DNA of 33,223 nt from an uncultured Brachyspira sp. (lineage in GTDB: Bacteria > Spirochaetota > Brachyspiria > Brachyspirales > Brachyspiraceae), in the NCBI RefSeq assembly GCF_910578695.1, contig NZ_CAJTQJ010000026.1:1-33223 (forward strand). The letters run 5' to 3'. The notes beneath the pieces are model-generated. The model made no database searches. It was given only the letters and a program-made list of their open reading frames with translations, and was not told the origin of the DNA. A program made the position numbers and the translations under genes. Shown here piece by piece: positions 24,127 to 31,714 of the stretch; the first letter of the stretch is position 1, and every line of letters begins with the position of its first letter.

Positions 24127-24900
24127 ATGTTTTTAGAAGATAGTATTATAATAAATAATATAAAAATATCAGATGATAAATACCTGCTTAGAGTAAAATC
24201 AAAAGAAAGCTATAAACATTCAAAGGCAGGACAGTTTTTTATGCTTAAAAGCAGTACATATTTAAGACGCCCAATAAGTCTGCATTATATTGATGATGAT
24301 ATATTAGAATTTTATTATCAAGCAAAGGGAAAAGGAACTAAATATTTATCAGAATTAAAAGAAAATGATATTCTTAATATTCAAGGACCATTAGGAAACG
24401 GATTTGATACAAGTATAAAAAATAAAAAAATATTAATAACTGCAGGCGGAATGGGTATAGCTCCCATTAAACTATTAATAGAAAAACTTTATGAAAATGA
24501 TTCAAACAATTATATTACATTAATAGCAGGCGGTGCTGATGAAAATGCTGTAAAGATAATAAAGAGATTCGATACAAGCAGTATTGATTTGTATATTACT
24601 ACCGATGACGGTTCTGTGGGAGATAAATGCAGTACTGTTGATAAAACTAAAGAGCTTTTAAAAGAAAAAGAAATTGATATTATATATACATGCGGACCTG
24701 CTGCTATGATGAATGCATTAATAAAGGTTTCTGAAAAATATAATATACTTTGCTATGCTTCGCTTGAAGAGAGAATGGCATGCGGAGTTAATGCATGTTT
24801 AGGCTGCAGTATAGAAATAAAAGATAAAAAACAAGGCTCTATATTAAAAAAGGTTTGTTATGACGGACCTGTATTCGATTCTAAAGTATTAAATATATGA
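24127..24900 (+). CDS. pyrK: Dihydroorotate dehydrogenase electron-transfer subunit PyrK
   Basis: 257 residues. It carries FAD and a 2Fe-2S cluster and passes electrons from PyrD to NAD. Ferredoxin-reductase-like: FAD motif RRPISLHY, NAD-binding GGMGIAPIKLL, YTCGPAAMM, and the C-terminal Cys cluster CGVNACLGCS with a final Cys in KKVCYDGPVF. The normal PyrK length is about 250-260. AAGGG lies 8 bases before the ATG. pyrD starts 15 bases downstream. Confidence 0.93.
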   Translation: MFLEDSIIINNIKISDDKYLLRVKSKESYKHSKAGQFFMLKSSTYLRRPISLHYIDDDILEFYYQAKGKGTKYLSELKENDILNIQGPLGNGFDTSIKNKKILITAGGMGIAPIKLLIEKLYENDSNNYITLIAGGADENAVKIIKRFDTSSIDLYITTDDGSVGDKCSTVDKTKELLKEKEIDIIYTCGPAAMMNALIKVSEKYNILCYASLEERMACGVNACLGCSIEIKDKKQGSILKKVCYDGPVFDSKVLNI

Positions 24901-24914
24901 TTGGATAATATATT

Positions 24915-25826
24915 ATGAATAGATTAAGTATAAATTTTCTTGGTAAAGAATTAAAAAACAATGTTATAACATCTTCAGGCTGCTTCGGATTTGGAGAAGA
25001 GTACAGCAATTATTTTGATATTAATGAACTTGGGGCTGTAAATTTAAAAGGCATAACATTAAATAAAAAAGAAGGTAATAAAGGAATAAGAATAGCAGAA
25101 ACGCCGTCTGGTATGATAAACTGCATAGGGCTTGAAAATCCGGGTATAGAATATTTCAAAAATAATATAGTTAAAAATATAAAATACTCCTCGCCTATAA
25201 TTTTGAATATAAACGGTGCATCTATAGATGAATATATTAAAGTATCTGAAATAGCTAATGAAATAGAAAGAGTTAATTTTATAGAGCTTAATATATCATG
25301 CCCTAATGTAAAAAACGGAGGTATGGCTTTTGGGGCAAGCTGTGAAAGTGCTGAAAACACTACAAAAGCTGTAAGAAAAGTACTTACAAAAAAGCCTTTG
25401 ATAGTAAAACTTTCTCCAAATGTTACTGATATTGCAGCAATAGCAAAAGCAGCTGAAGATGCAGGTGCTGACAGTGTGTCGCTTGTAAATACATTTTTGG
25501 CTATGAAAATAGATACAAAAACAAGAAAGCCTCTGCTTGGAAACATTTTCGGAGGTTTATCAGGAGATTGTATAAGACCTATTGCTGTTAGAATGGTTTA
25601 TCAAGTTTATAAAGCTGTAAAAATACCTATTGTGGGTATGGGAGGTATCAGCAGTTATGATGATGCTTTGGAATTTATAATGGCTGGTGCTTCTTTGGTT
25701 TCTATAGGTGCAGGAATATTTTCAAATCCTATGCTTCCTATAGAAGTTATTAGAGGAATAGATAATTATCTGAAAGAAAATAAAATAGAAAATATAAAAG
25801 AATTAATAGGTGCTGCACATTTATAA
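24915..25826 (+). CDS. pyrD: Dihydroorotate dehydrogenase PyrD, class 1B
   Basis: 303-residue cytosolic FMN TIM-barrel that oxidises dihydroorotate to orotate and works as a heterotetramer with PyrK. Motifs: NVITSSGCFGFGEEYS, NLKGITLN, the substrate loop GLENPGIEYF, INGAS, NISCPNVKNGGMAFG with the catalytic Cys equivalent, KLSPNVTDI, and FMN-phosphate GMGGISSYDDALEF. The pairing with pyrK identifies the NAD-dependent 1B class, suiting anaerobic life. The SD is weak (GGA about 9 bases upstream). Confidence 0.95.
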   Translation: MNRLSINFLGKELKNNVITSSGCFGFGEEYSNYFDINELGAVNLKGITLNKKEGNKGIRIAETPSGMINCIGLENPGIEYFKNNIVKNIKYSSPIILNINGASIDEYIKVSEIANEIERVNFIELNISCPNVKNGGMAFGASCESAENTTKAVRKVLTKKPLIVKLSPNVTDIAAIAKAAEDAGADSVSLVNTFLAMKIDTKTRKPLLGNIFGGLSGDCIRPIAVRMVYQVYKAVKIPIVGMGGISSYDDALEFIMAGASLVSIGAGIFSNPMLPIEVIRGIDNYLKENKIENIKELIGAAHL

Positions 25827-25866
25827 TATTTTTATTTAATATAAAAAATAATAAAAGGACAATTTT

Positions 25867-27222
25867 ATGATAAAATTAACTGATAATCCTAAAGAAAGAC
25901 TGATTATAGCATTGGACTTTAATTCTATGGGGGAAGCTGTAAAACTTATAGATGAACTTGGCGATGAGGCTATGTTTTATAAAGTAGGGCTTGAGCTTTT
26001 TCTATATACTAAAGGCGAAATAATAGAATATTTAGCTAGTAAAAATAAAAAAGTATTTCTTGATTTGAAATTCCATGATATACCAAATACTACTGCTATG
26101 GCTTCTATCTTTGCTGCAAAACAAAATATATTTATGTTTAATGTGCATACAAGCGGCGGTAAAAAGATGATGGAAAAAACAGTTGAAGAGATAAAAAAAT
26201 TAAATAAAGATAATCTAATAATCGGAGTAACAATACTGACAAGTCTTTCTGAAAATGATGTAAAAAATATATTCAGTTCAAATTTAGCATTAACAGATTT
26301 GGCAGTTAATTGGGCAAAACTCGGAAAAGAGGCAGGACTTGACGGAGTGGTATGCTCTCCTAAAGAGGCTAAAATAATAAAAAAAGAATGCGGAGAAAAT
26401 TTTAGAACAGTATGTCCGGGAGTGCGTCCTAAATGGGCTGGTACTGATGATCAAGAAAGAATAATGACTCCTAAAGAAGCTATAGAAAACGGCTGTGATT
26501 ATCTTGTTGTAGGAAGACCTATTACAAGAAGCGAAGATAGAGTAAAAGCATGCAAAATGATTGCAGAAGAAATTGCCGAAGGCATAGCAAATAATAAAAA
26601 ACTTAAAGCAAAATTAATATCCGAAGTATTATTAGAAACTCAGGCTGTAAAAATTAATGTAAAAGAGCCTTTCACATTTGTATCAGGTATAAAAAGCCCT
26701 ATATATTGTGATAATAGATATGTTATAGGTTTTCCTAAAGCAAGACAAATTATAGTTGATGCTTTTGTAAACTTACTTAAAGATAAAGAATTTGATATAA
26801 TAGCAGGAACAGCAACTGCAGGAATACCTTGGGCTTCTTTCATAGCCTATGAATTAGGCAAGCCTCTTTGTTATATTAGAACAGAAAAAAAAGAACATGG
26901 CAGAGGCAGGCAAATAGAGGGAGCTGAATGCGAGAATAAAAAATTGATATTAATAGAAGATTTGATTTCTACAGGAGGAAGTTCAATAAAAACTTTTGAA
27001 GCTGCAAAAAATGAGGGGGCTGAAGTACTTGAAATTATATCAATATTTTCTTATGAATTTGAAAAAGCATATAAAAATTTTGAAGAAGCAGGAATTAAAT
27101 TTTCATCTCTCTCTAATTTTTCATCTCTTATGGAAACGGCAAAAGATGAAAAATACATAACAGAAGAAGAATTATCTAAAGCTTTGGAATGGAATAAAAA
27201 TCCTGATTACTGGGGCAAATAA
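25867..27222 (+). CDS. pyrFE: Fused orotidine-5'-phosphate decarboxylase / orotate phosphoribosyltransferase (PyrF-PyrE)
   Basis: 451 residues catalysing the last two UMP steps in one chain. Residues 1-240 are PyrF: RLIIALDFNS, FYKVGLELF, the catalytic Asp-Lys-Asp array in FLDLKFHDIPNT (D66, K68, D71), VCPGVRPKWAG, and GCDYLVVGRPITRS. Residues 245-451 are PyrE: FTFVSGIKSPIYCDNR, GTATAGIPWASF, RTEKKEHGRGRQIEG (catalytic loop), and the PRPP motif LILIEDLISTGGSS. The order decarboxylase-then-OPRT is opposite to animal and plant UMP synthase and like the inverted fusion of kinetoplastids and some cyanobacteria. AAAGGAC lies 8 bases before the ATG; 40 bases after pyrD. Confidence 0.95.
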   Translation: MIKLTDNPKERLIIALDFNSMGEAVKLIDELGDEAMFYKVGLELFLYTKGEIIEYLASKNKKVFLDLKFHDIPNTTAMASIFAAKQNIFMFNVHTSGGKKMMEKTVEEIKKLNKDNLIIGVTILTSLSENDVKNIFSSNLALTDLAVNWAKLGKEAGLDGVVCSPKEAKIIKKECGENFRTVCPGVRPKWAGTDDQERIMTPKEAIENGCDYLVVGRPITRSEDRVKACKMIAEEIAEGIANNKKLKAKLISEVLLETQAVKINVKEPFTFVSGIKSPIYCDNRYVIGFPKARQIIVDAFVNLLKDKEFDIIAGTATAGIPWASFIAYELGKPLCYIRTEKKEHGRGRQIEGAECENKKLILIEDLISTGGSSIKTFEAAKNEGAEVLEIISIFSYEFEKAYKNFEEAGIKFSSLSNFSSLMETAKDEKYITEEELSKALEWNKNPDYWGK

Positions 27223-27302
27223 AAATATATAATAATAATAATAAAAATATAATATTAAGAATAATAAAATAAAATCAAGGGATTTTACTCTTGCTTATAA
27301 AA

Positions 27303-27908
27303 TTACTTTATAAGTTTTCTCATATACCTAAAGAAATCATCTTTTTCTTTAGGAGAAATCATACAGGTACTTAAAAATACTTCCATAATCTCCTGATTAA
27401 CACTTCCCATAGCAGCCTTAACTGCTAAAGACTGATTAAGTATATCTCCGCAGTACTCTCCGTTAGCAAGCATTTTCTTCATTCCCTTAATCTGACCTTC
27501 TATACGGTTTAATCTTATAATGAGTTTTTTTCTTCTTTCTACAGCCTCTTCTCTGTCAAATTTGGAAACTTTGCTGTCATCTCCAAAATGCTTATTCCAA
27601 GCCTTTAATCCGCCCTCCAATACATAAATATTTGTAAATCCTTCTTCTTTCATATATTCTGCAGCTTTTATACTCAATTTGCCTACAGAACAATACAGCA
27701 TATAAGGGGCATTTTTATCTAATTTAGATATCTCTCTTTTAAATACTCTTGGCTTAAGGAAATCCATAGAAATAGAATCTTCAATCATACCTTCATAATT
27801 ATGCTCCATTTCCGTTCTAACATCTAATATAATTATATTATCAGTATTATCAATAATTTCACATAACTCCAAAGGAGGCAGTATTTCTAAGTCATTCTCT
27901 ATTAACAT
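27303..27908 (-). CDS. Rhodanese domain fused to CsoR/CstR-type repressor
   Basis: 201 residues. Residues 5-110 are a rhodanese domain (ILDVRTEMEH, active-site loop YCSVGKLS with Cys73, EGGLKAWNK). Residues 122-201 are a CsoR/CstR/FrmR helical repressor: RLNRIEGQIKGMKKML, EYCGDILNQ (Cys153), VFLSTCM (Cys182). The 29-residue Cys spacing equals that in CsoR and CstR. The position of the copper-binding His of CsoR (four before the second Cys) is Phe here, favouring persulfide-type sensing over Cu(I). Inference: the rhodanese loads sulfane sulfur on the sensor. AAGGA lies 7 bases before the ATG; next to CoADR-rhodanese on the same strand. Confidence 0.9.
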   Translation of the reverse strand: MLIENDLEILPPLELCEIIDNTDNIIILDVRTEMEHNYEGMIEDSISMDFLKPRVFKREISKLDKNAPYMLYCSVGKLSIKAAEYMKEEGFTNIYVLEGGLKAWNKHFGDDSKVSKFDREEAVERRKKLIIRLNRIEGQIKGMKKMLANGEYCGDILNQSLAVKAAMGSVNQEIMEVFLSTCMISPKEKDDFFRYMRKLIK

Positions 27909-27926
27909 ATTTCAGTCCTTGTAAAA

Positions 27927-27951
27927 AGTATATACTCTTGCATACATTATA
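27927..27951 (-). promoter_or_regulatory. -10 box and palindrome upstream of rhodanese-CsoR
   Basis: On the minus strand, TATAAT at 27946-27951, followed by the palindrome AGTATATACT at 27927-27936 at the expected transcription start. The GTATAT core is shared with the palindrome at 29810-29832. Candidate auto-repression operator. Confidence 0.4.
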
Positions 27952-28024
27952 TAATATAATACAAAAAAAATAAATTTTATAAAGTATTTTTTAATAAAAA
28001 AAATATGTATTATTAATAATAATA

Positions 28025-28060
28025 AAAAAAGGGCTATTTCATAAAAAATAGCCCTTTTAT
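28025..28060. terminator. Intrinsic terminator after the CoADR gene
   Basis: AAAAGGGCTATTT and AAATAGCCCTTTT form a strong stem around a short CATAAA-type loop, with an A-run on the left that reads as a T-run on the minus strand. It separates the CoADR transcript from the rhodanese-CsoR gene. Confidence 0.85.
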
Positions 28061-28085
28061 TATATGGTATACAGAAATAAAATTA

Positions 28086-29771
28086 TCAAAAATATTTTGT
28101 TAATATAGGTTTTCTTCCGGTAGTTTTATCATTATAATACTCATACTGAGATAATCCTATAAATCCTCCTGAAACATTAATAACATTATCAAACCCCATA
28201 TTCTGAAGTATTTTGCATGCAGTATAGCTAGTTAACCCTGTTCTGCAAGTTACATAAACAGGTCTGTCTTTAGGCACTTCATTATATCTGCTTCTTAAAG
28301 CACTCAATGGTATATTAACTGCCTTTTCTAAATGTCCTGCTGCAAAATCTTCAGGAGGTCTTACATCTAGGAAATAAGCATCTTTTTCAACTAACTCTCT
28401 CACCTGACTATAATGAACCTGTCTGTAATCTCCGTTTCTCAAATTTGAAGCAACATATCCTGCAAAATTAACAACATCTTTAGCAGTACCGAATGAAGGA
28501 GCATAGCATAATTCTAAATCTTTCAAATCATCTATAGTGCCTCCGAATTTTATTGCAGAAGCTATAACATCTATTCTTTTATCAACATTTCCCTTTCCTA
28601 TAGCCTGAGCACCTAATATTTTTCCTGTAGGAACTTCATATATAAGTTTGAAATGCATTAATCTGGAAGAAGGCATAATAGATACTCCGTCAAAAGGAAT
28701 AATTTCAACCGTATCATATTTTATATTTAAATTCATAGCCTTTATTAAACCTTCAGAAAGCCCTGTAGCAGCACCATTATAATTGAATACTTTAATAACC
28801 GATGAGCCTATAAATCCCCTATTATCAACAGTTCTTCCATTGATATGATCAGCAGCAGCTCTAGCCTGTTTCTGAGCAGGTCCTGCTAAAGCCAATTTGA
28901 AATAATCATTAAATAAAGGATTATAAACTTCTATAGCATCTCCAACAGCATATATATCTTTATCATTAGTTCTATAATTAGAATCTGTTTTTATAGCCCC
29001 TGTTTTTCCGAGTTCTATTCCAGCTTTAACTGCAATATCAGTTTCAGGCACAACACCTATAGCAAGAACAACAGCATCAGCTTCTATCTTTTTACCAGAA
29101 CCTAAAATAACAGTATTAACATCAAAACTCTCAACCTTATCATTAACTATTAAATCAACTCCGTTATCTATTAATTCTCTATGAAGTATTTGAACCATAT
29201 CATAATCAAAAGGCTTCATTATCTGAGGCAATGCTTCTACTATAGTTACACCATATCCTGCATTCTTTAAATTCTCAGCCATCTCAATGCCGATAAATCC
29301 TCCGCCTATAACAGCAACTTTAGCATCTTTTTTTCCCTTCAAAAAAGAATGTATTCTGCTTATATCAACAACATTTCTTATAGTAAATATATTAACCTTT
29401 TCTATTCCTTTTATATCAGGAACTATAGATTTAGCCCCCATAGAAAGTATAAGTTTATCATAGCTTTCTTTATACTCTTTTCCTTCGCATACAACAGTAA
29501 CTTCTTTTTTATCTCTATCTATAGCTATAACCTCGCTGTTAATTCTAGCATCAATATTAAACTGCTTTAAAAATTTCTCAGGCGACATAAGAAGCAAAGT
29601 TTCTTCATTAGCTATAAGTCCTCCCATATAGTATGGAAGAGAACAATTAGAAAAAGATACATGAGGACCTCTTTCAAATATTATTATTTTATCTTTTTCA
29701 TTTAATCTTCTAAGTCTTGCAGCCGCAGAAGCTCCGCCTGCAACACCGCCTACTATTAATATTTTTTTCAT
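28086..29771 (-). CDS. CoA-disulfide reductase with C-terminal rhodanese domain (CoADR-RHD / persulfide reductase)
   Basis: 561 residues with the ATG at 29771 (a TTG at 29792 would place the SD AGAGG inside the gene). FAD/NAD(P)H pyridine nucleotide-disulfide reductase: VGGVAGGASAAARLRRL, the single active Cys43 in SFSNCSLPYYMGG, NAD site VIGGGFIGIEMAENL, FAD site DIYAVGDAIEV. The C-terminal rhodanese domain (about 455-550) has the active loop VTCRTGLTSY (Cys about 509). CoADR-RHD enzymes reduce CoA persulfide or polysulfide with NAD(P)H and also serve low-molecular-weight thiol balance in anaerobes lacking glutathione. Adjacent to a rhodanese-CsoR fusion, so probably controlled by it. Confidence 0.93.
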   Translation of the reverse strand: MKKILIVGGVAGGASAAARLRRLNEKDKIIIFERGPHVSFSNCSLPYYMGGLIANEETLLLMSPEKFLKQFNIDARINSEVIAIDRDKKEVTVVCEGKEYKESYDKLILSMGAKSIVPDIKGIEKVNIFTIRNVVDISRIHSFLKGKKDAKVAVIGGGFIGIEMAENLKNAGYGVTIVEALPQIMKPFDYDMVQILHRELIDNGVDLIVNDKVESFDVNTVILGSGKKIEADAVVLAIGVVPETDIAVKAGIELGKTGAIKTDSNYRTNDKDIYAVGDAIEVYNPLFNDYFKLALAGPAQKQARAAADHINGRTVDNRGFIGSSVIKVFNYNGAATGLSEGLIKAMNLNIKYDTVEIIPFDGVSIMPSSRLMHFKLIYEVPTGKILGAQAIGKGNVDKRIDVIASAIKFGGTIDDLKDLELCYAPSFGTAKDVVNFAGYVASNLRNGDYRQVHYSQVRELVEKDAYFLDVRPPEDFAAGHLEKAVNIPLSALRSRYNEVPKDRPVYVTCRTGLTSYTACKILQNMGFDNVINVSGGFIGLSQYEYYNDKTTGRKPILTKYF

Positions 29772-29809
29772 AAATAAGAAACCTCTCTGCAATATAAAAT
29801 AGCATATAA

Positions 29810-29832
29810 ATACATATACCTAGTATATGTAT
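29810..29832. promoter_or_regulatory. Palindromic operator candidate upstream of CoADR
   Basis: ATACATATAC (29810-29819), a CTA spacer and GTATATGTAT (29823-29832) make a perfect 10-bp-arm inverted repeat. It sits immediately downstream of the predicted -10, where a bound repressor would block initiation. The central ATACCTAGTAT resembles the ATACC/GGTAT style of CsoR-family sites. Confidence 0.55.
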
Positions 29833-29845
29833 AATATATAAAAAA

Positions 29846-29873
29846 ATTATATACAATATATATAATAAGTCAA
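29846..29873 (-). promoter_or_regulatory. Predicted promoter of the CoADR gene
   Basis: On the minus strand, TTGACT at 29868-29873 and a perfect TATAAT at 29846-29851 with a 16-base spacer. The predicted start near 29839 is just before the palindrome. Confidence 0.6.
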
Positions 29874-29994
29874 TATGTATATATAAAAATCTTTAATAAT
29901 AAATATATTTATTATTGTAAAATTTGTACTAATATTTATGATTAACAATATATATTCCGATATTATATGTATATAAAGTCTTTGGAGGTTTTAA

Positions 29995-30198
29995 ATGGGT
30001 GTTTCATTAAACTCTATTTATTCATCTGAAATGTTTCCATTGACTAGACATATGACTTCTGCGGGATTAAATGTTTATAATTCTTCTGCTTATAGTTCAG
30101 CTCAGTCTGCAGGCAAGGCTGTAAGTATAGTTACTCCTCAGGGTTCATCTGTCTCAATAAATAACAATGTTGGAAAGATTTTAGATGTATATGCTTAA
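29995..30198 (+). CDS. Small Ser-rich hypothetical protein
   Basis: 67 residues, no family recognised. No membrane segment or signal. The N-terminal part is rich in Ser, Tyr and Ala (VYNSSAYSSAQSAG), followed by AVSIVTPQGSSVSINNN, and it ends VGKILDVYA. A strong SD (GGAGG, 8 bases upstream) and a terminator directly after show it is a real, separately transcribed gene. The ending closely resembles that of the next small gene (VGERLSTYA), a YjfB-like protein, so the two may be related or interact. CCGATAT near 29958 is reminiscent of a sigma28 -10. Confidence 0.75.
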   Translation: MGVSLNSIYSSEMFPLTRHMTSAGLNVYNSSAYSSAQSAGKAVSIVTPQGSSVSINNNVGKILDVYA

Positions 30199-30210
30199 TA
30201 ATTACCTATG

Positions 30211-30269
30211 ACCAATTATGTAAATATTTTTTATATAAAAAATAAAAAAACATAATTGGTTATTTTTTT
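30211..30269 (+). terminator. Long intrinsic terminator
   Basis: ACCAATTATGT at 30211-30221 pairs exactly with ACATAATTGGT at 30250-30260. The interior also folds (TATTTTTT/AAAAAATA), and a T-rich tail follows. Confidence 0.85.
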
Positions 30270-30408
30270 AGTCAAAAATATATTATGTAAACATTTTTAT
30301 TATCATAATATGTTCAATAAAGTTTATTTTTTAATATTTTATTAATTTAATATTACAATTATAAAACAAATTTGTTATACTAAATATAATGTTTTATGGA
30401 GGGGAAGT

Positions 30409-30597
30409 ATGGATATTTCAGCTTATAATTCTTATTCTGCTGCAATGCTTAAACAAGATGTTTCTTTAAGTATGATAAGAAAAACATCAGATATGCAGGC
30501 TCAGGCTGTTGACAAAATTATGACAAGTGTTCAGCCTCAAGCTGTATCTGCACCTATTAGACCTGGTGTAGGTGAAAGATTAAGCACTTATGCTTGA
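30409..30597 (+). CDS. YjfB-like putative motility protein
   Basis: 62 residues. The middle region, AAMLKQDVSLSMIRKTSDMQ then AQAVDKIM, matches the pattern of the YjfB family, a small protein linked to motility regulons in Bacillus (known association; role unknown). No signal or membrane segment. Strong SD GGAGG about 7 bases before the ATG, and a -10-like TATAAT at 30385-30390. It ends PGVGERLSTYA, echoing the upstream small gene. A short terminator follows. Confidence 0.78.
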   Translation: MDISAYNSYSAAMLKQDVSLSMIRKTSDMQAQAVDKIMTSVQPQAVSAPIRPGVGERLSTYA

Positions 30598-30616
30598 TTG
30601 AAACAATATTTTTTAT

Positions 30617-30642
30617 AGCTGCTCATAGTTAGCAGCTTTTTT
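30617..30642 (+). terminator. Intrinsic terminator after the YjfB-like gene
   Basis: AGCTGCT at 30617-30623 and AGCAGCT at 30631-30637 around a 7-base loop, followed by a T-run. Confidence 0.85.
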
Positions 30643-30786
30643 ATTTAAAAATTTAGTACAGCACACCTATTATAAGATACCAAAAATATACTTTTTTAAC
30701 TAATAATCAAATTATAAATTGTTTTTTTTAATAAAATTTTTGTATACCATAAATAAATATACATAAGTATAAATGGAGTTTTTATA

Positions 30787-31135
30787 ATGGAAACAGAAGC
30801 TGTATTAAAAAATTTAGGGCAGAATATAAGAGAATTAAGAAAAAATAAAAAAATGACTATAGATGAATTAGCTGAAAAATCTTCGCTTTCTGGTAAATAT
30901 TTACAAGGTGTGGAAGTAGGAAATAGAAACATATCTATTAAAAATTTAAATAAAATTTGTAAAGCATTAGAAACTTGCCCTGATATATTAGCCGTACAAT
31001 TTAAAAACCTCAGAAGAAAAAATATTTGCAATACTAGAAAAACTTAAAAGATTTGAAGAAAATAAATTAGATTTTATAGGAAATATAATAGATAATTTAA
31101 ATGATATAATAAAAGACAGCGAAAAAAATAAATAA
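30787..31135 (+). pseudogene. XRE-family HTH regulator, frameshifted in an A-tract
   Basis: The ATG at 30787 with GGAG about 9 bases upstream opens an HTH domain: LGQNIRELRKNKKMTIDELA then EKSSLSGKYLQGVEVGNRNI, a standard Cro/C1 fold of about 65 residues. The frame ends at a TAA at 31045-31047 with an odd tail RRKNICNTRKT (86 aa). In the +1 frame from the A5 tract near 31003-31007, the sequence continues TSEEKIFAILEKLKRFEENK then LDFIGNIIDNLNDIIKDSEK to a TAA at 31133-31135: a clean amphipathic helical tail. Removing one A would give a 115-residue protein. This may be a true mutation, a phase-variable homopolymer, or a sequencing error. Even the short form retains the whole HTH. Confidence 0.8.
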
Positions 31136-31147
31136 AAGTTATAATAA

Positions 31148-31687
31148 TTATCTTATACTAAATTCACATCCGCAATAATTCTGTCTATAAAGCCCTGCTT
31201 CATTAGCTATTATATTAGTTTTTTTAAATCCTTCTTTTTTCTTAAAATCAAAATGCAGATATTTTATTTTTTTATACTCATCTGATAAACTATTGCCTAT
31301 AGCCTCAATAATTTTACTGTTTTTATGAGGGCTTACAGTCATTACAGTAGCAACATATTCAGCATTAATACTAGAAGCATATTCAAAAGCCTTTCGCATT
31401 CTATGTTTAAAACAAATACTGCATCTTGCACCTTTTTCAGGTTCATTTTCAAAACCCTTTATATCATTATACCAATTTTCTAAATCATTATCCTCTTCAG
31501 CTACATAAATTTTTATACCTAATTTTTCAGCATAATTGATAAACTCATCTCTTCTTCTCTCATATTCTAAAATAGGATATATATTAGGATTATAAAAATA
31601 AAATATGGTATCATAATCTTCAAGTATAGTACGAGGATAACTCATACAAACGCCGCAGCAAGTATGCACTACTAATTTTTCTTTCAT
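31148..31687 (-). CDS. queH: Epoxyqueuosine reductase QueH
   Basis: 179-residue cytosolic enzyme making the last step of tRNA queuosine synthesis; it is unrelated in fold to QueG and uses Fe-S and metal-bound Cys. All hallmark Cys are present: HTCCGVC at the start, RCSICFKHRM in the middle, and YRQNYCGCEFS at the end. TVMTVSPHKN is also conserved. The length is at the family norm. GAGGTAG lies about 13 bases upstream. No other queuosine gene is nearby. Downstream neighbour of the lipoprotein gene (27 bases), so probably co-transcribed. Confidence 0.93.
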   Translation of the reverse strand: MKEKLVVHTCCGVCMSYPRTILEDYDTIFYFYNPNIYPILEYERRRDEFINYAEKLGIKIYVAEEDNDLENWYNDIKGFENEPEKGARCSICFKHRMRKAFEYASSINAEYVATVMTVSPHKNSKIIEAIGNSLSDEYKKIKYLHFDFKKKEGFKKTNIIANEAGLYRQNYCGCEFSIR

Positions 31688-31714
31688 AAAATAAAAACTA
31701 CCTCAAATAAAAAA

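Noticed and set aside
25010..25546. 178-codon ORF opposite pyrD
   Set aside because: Antisense shadow of a clearly functional pyrD; no SD or recognisable domain.
31003..31047. Programmed ribosomal frameshift in the XRE gene
   Set aside because: The A5 tract lacks a good slippery heptamer with a downstream structure and would need a +1-type change; a mutation or base-count error is simpler.
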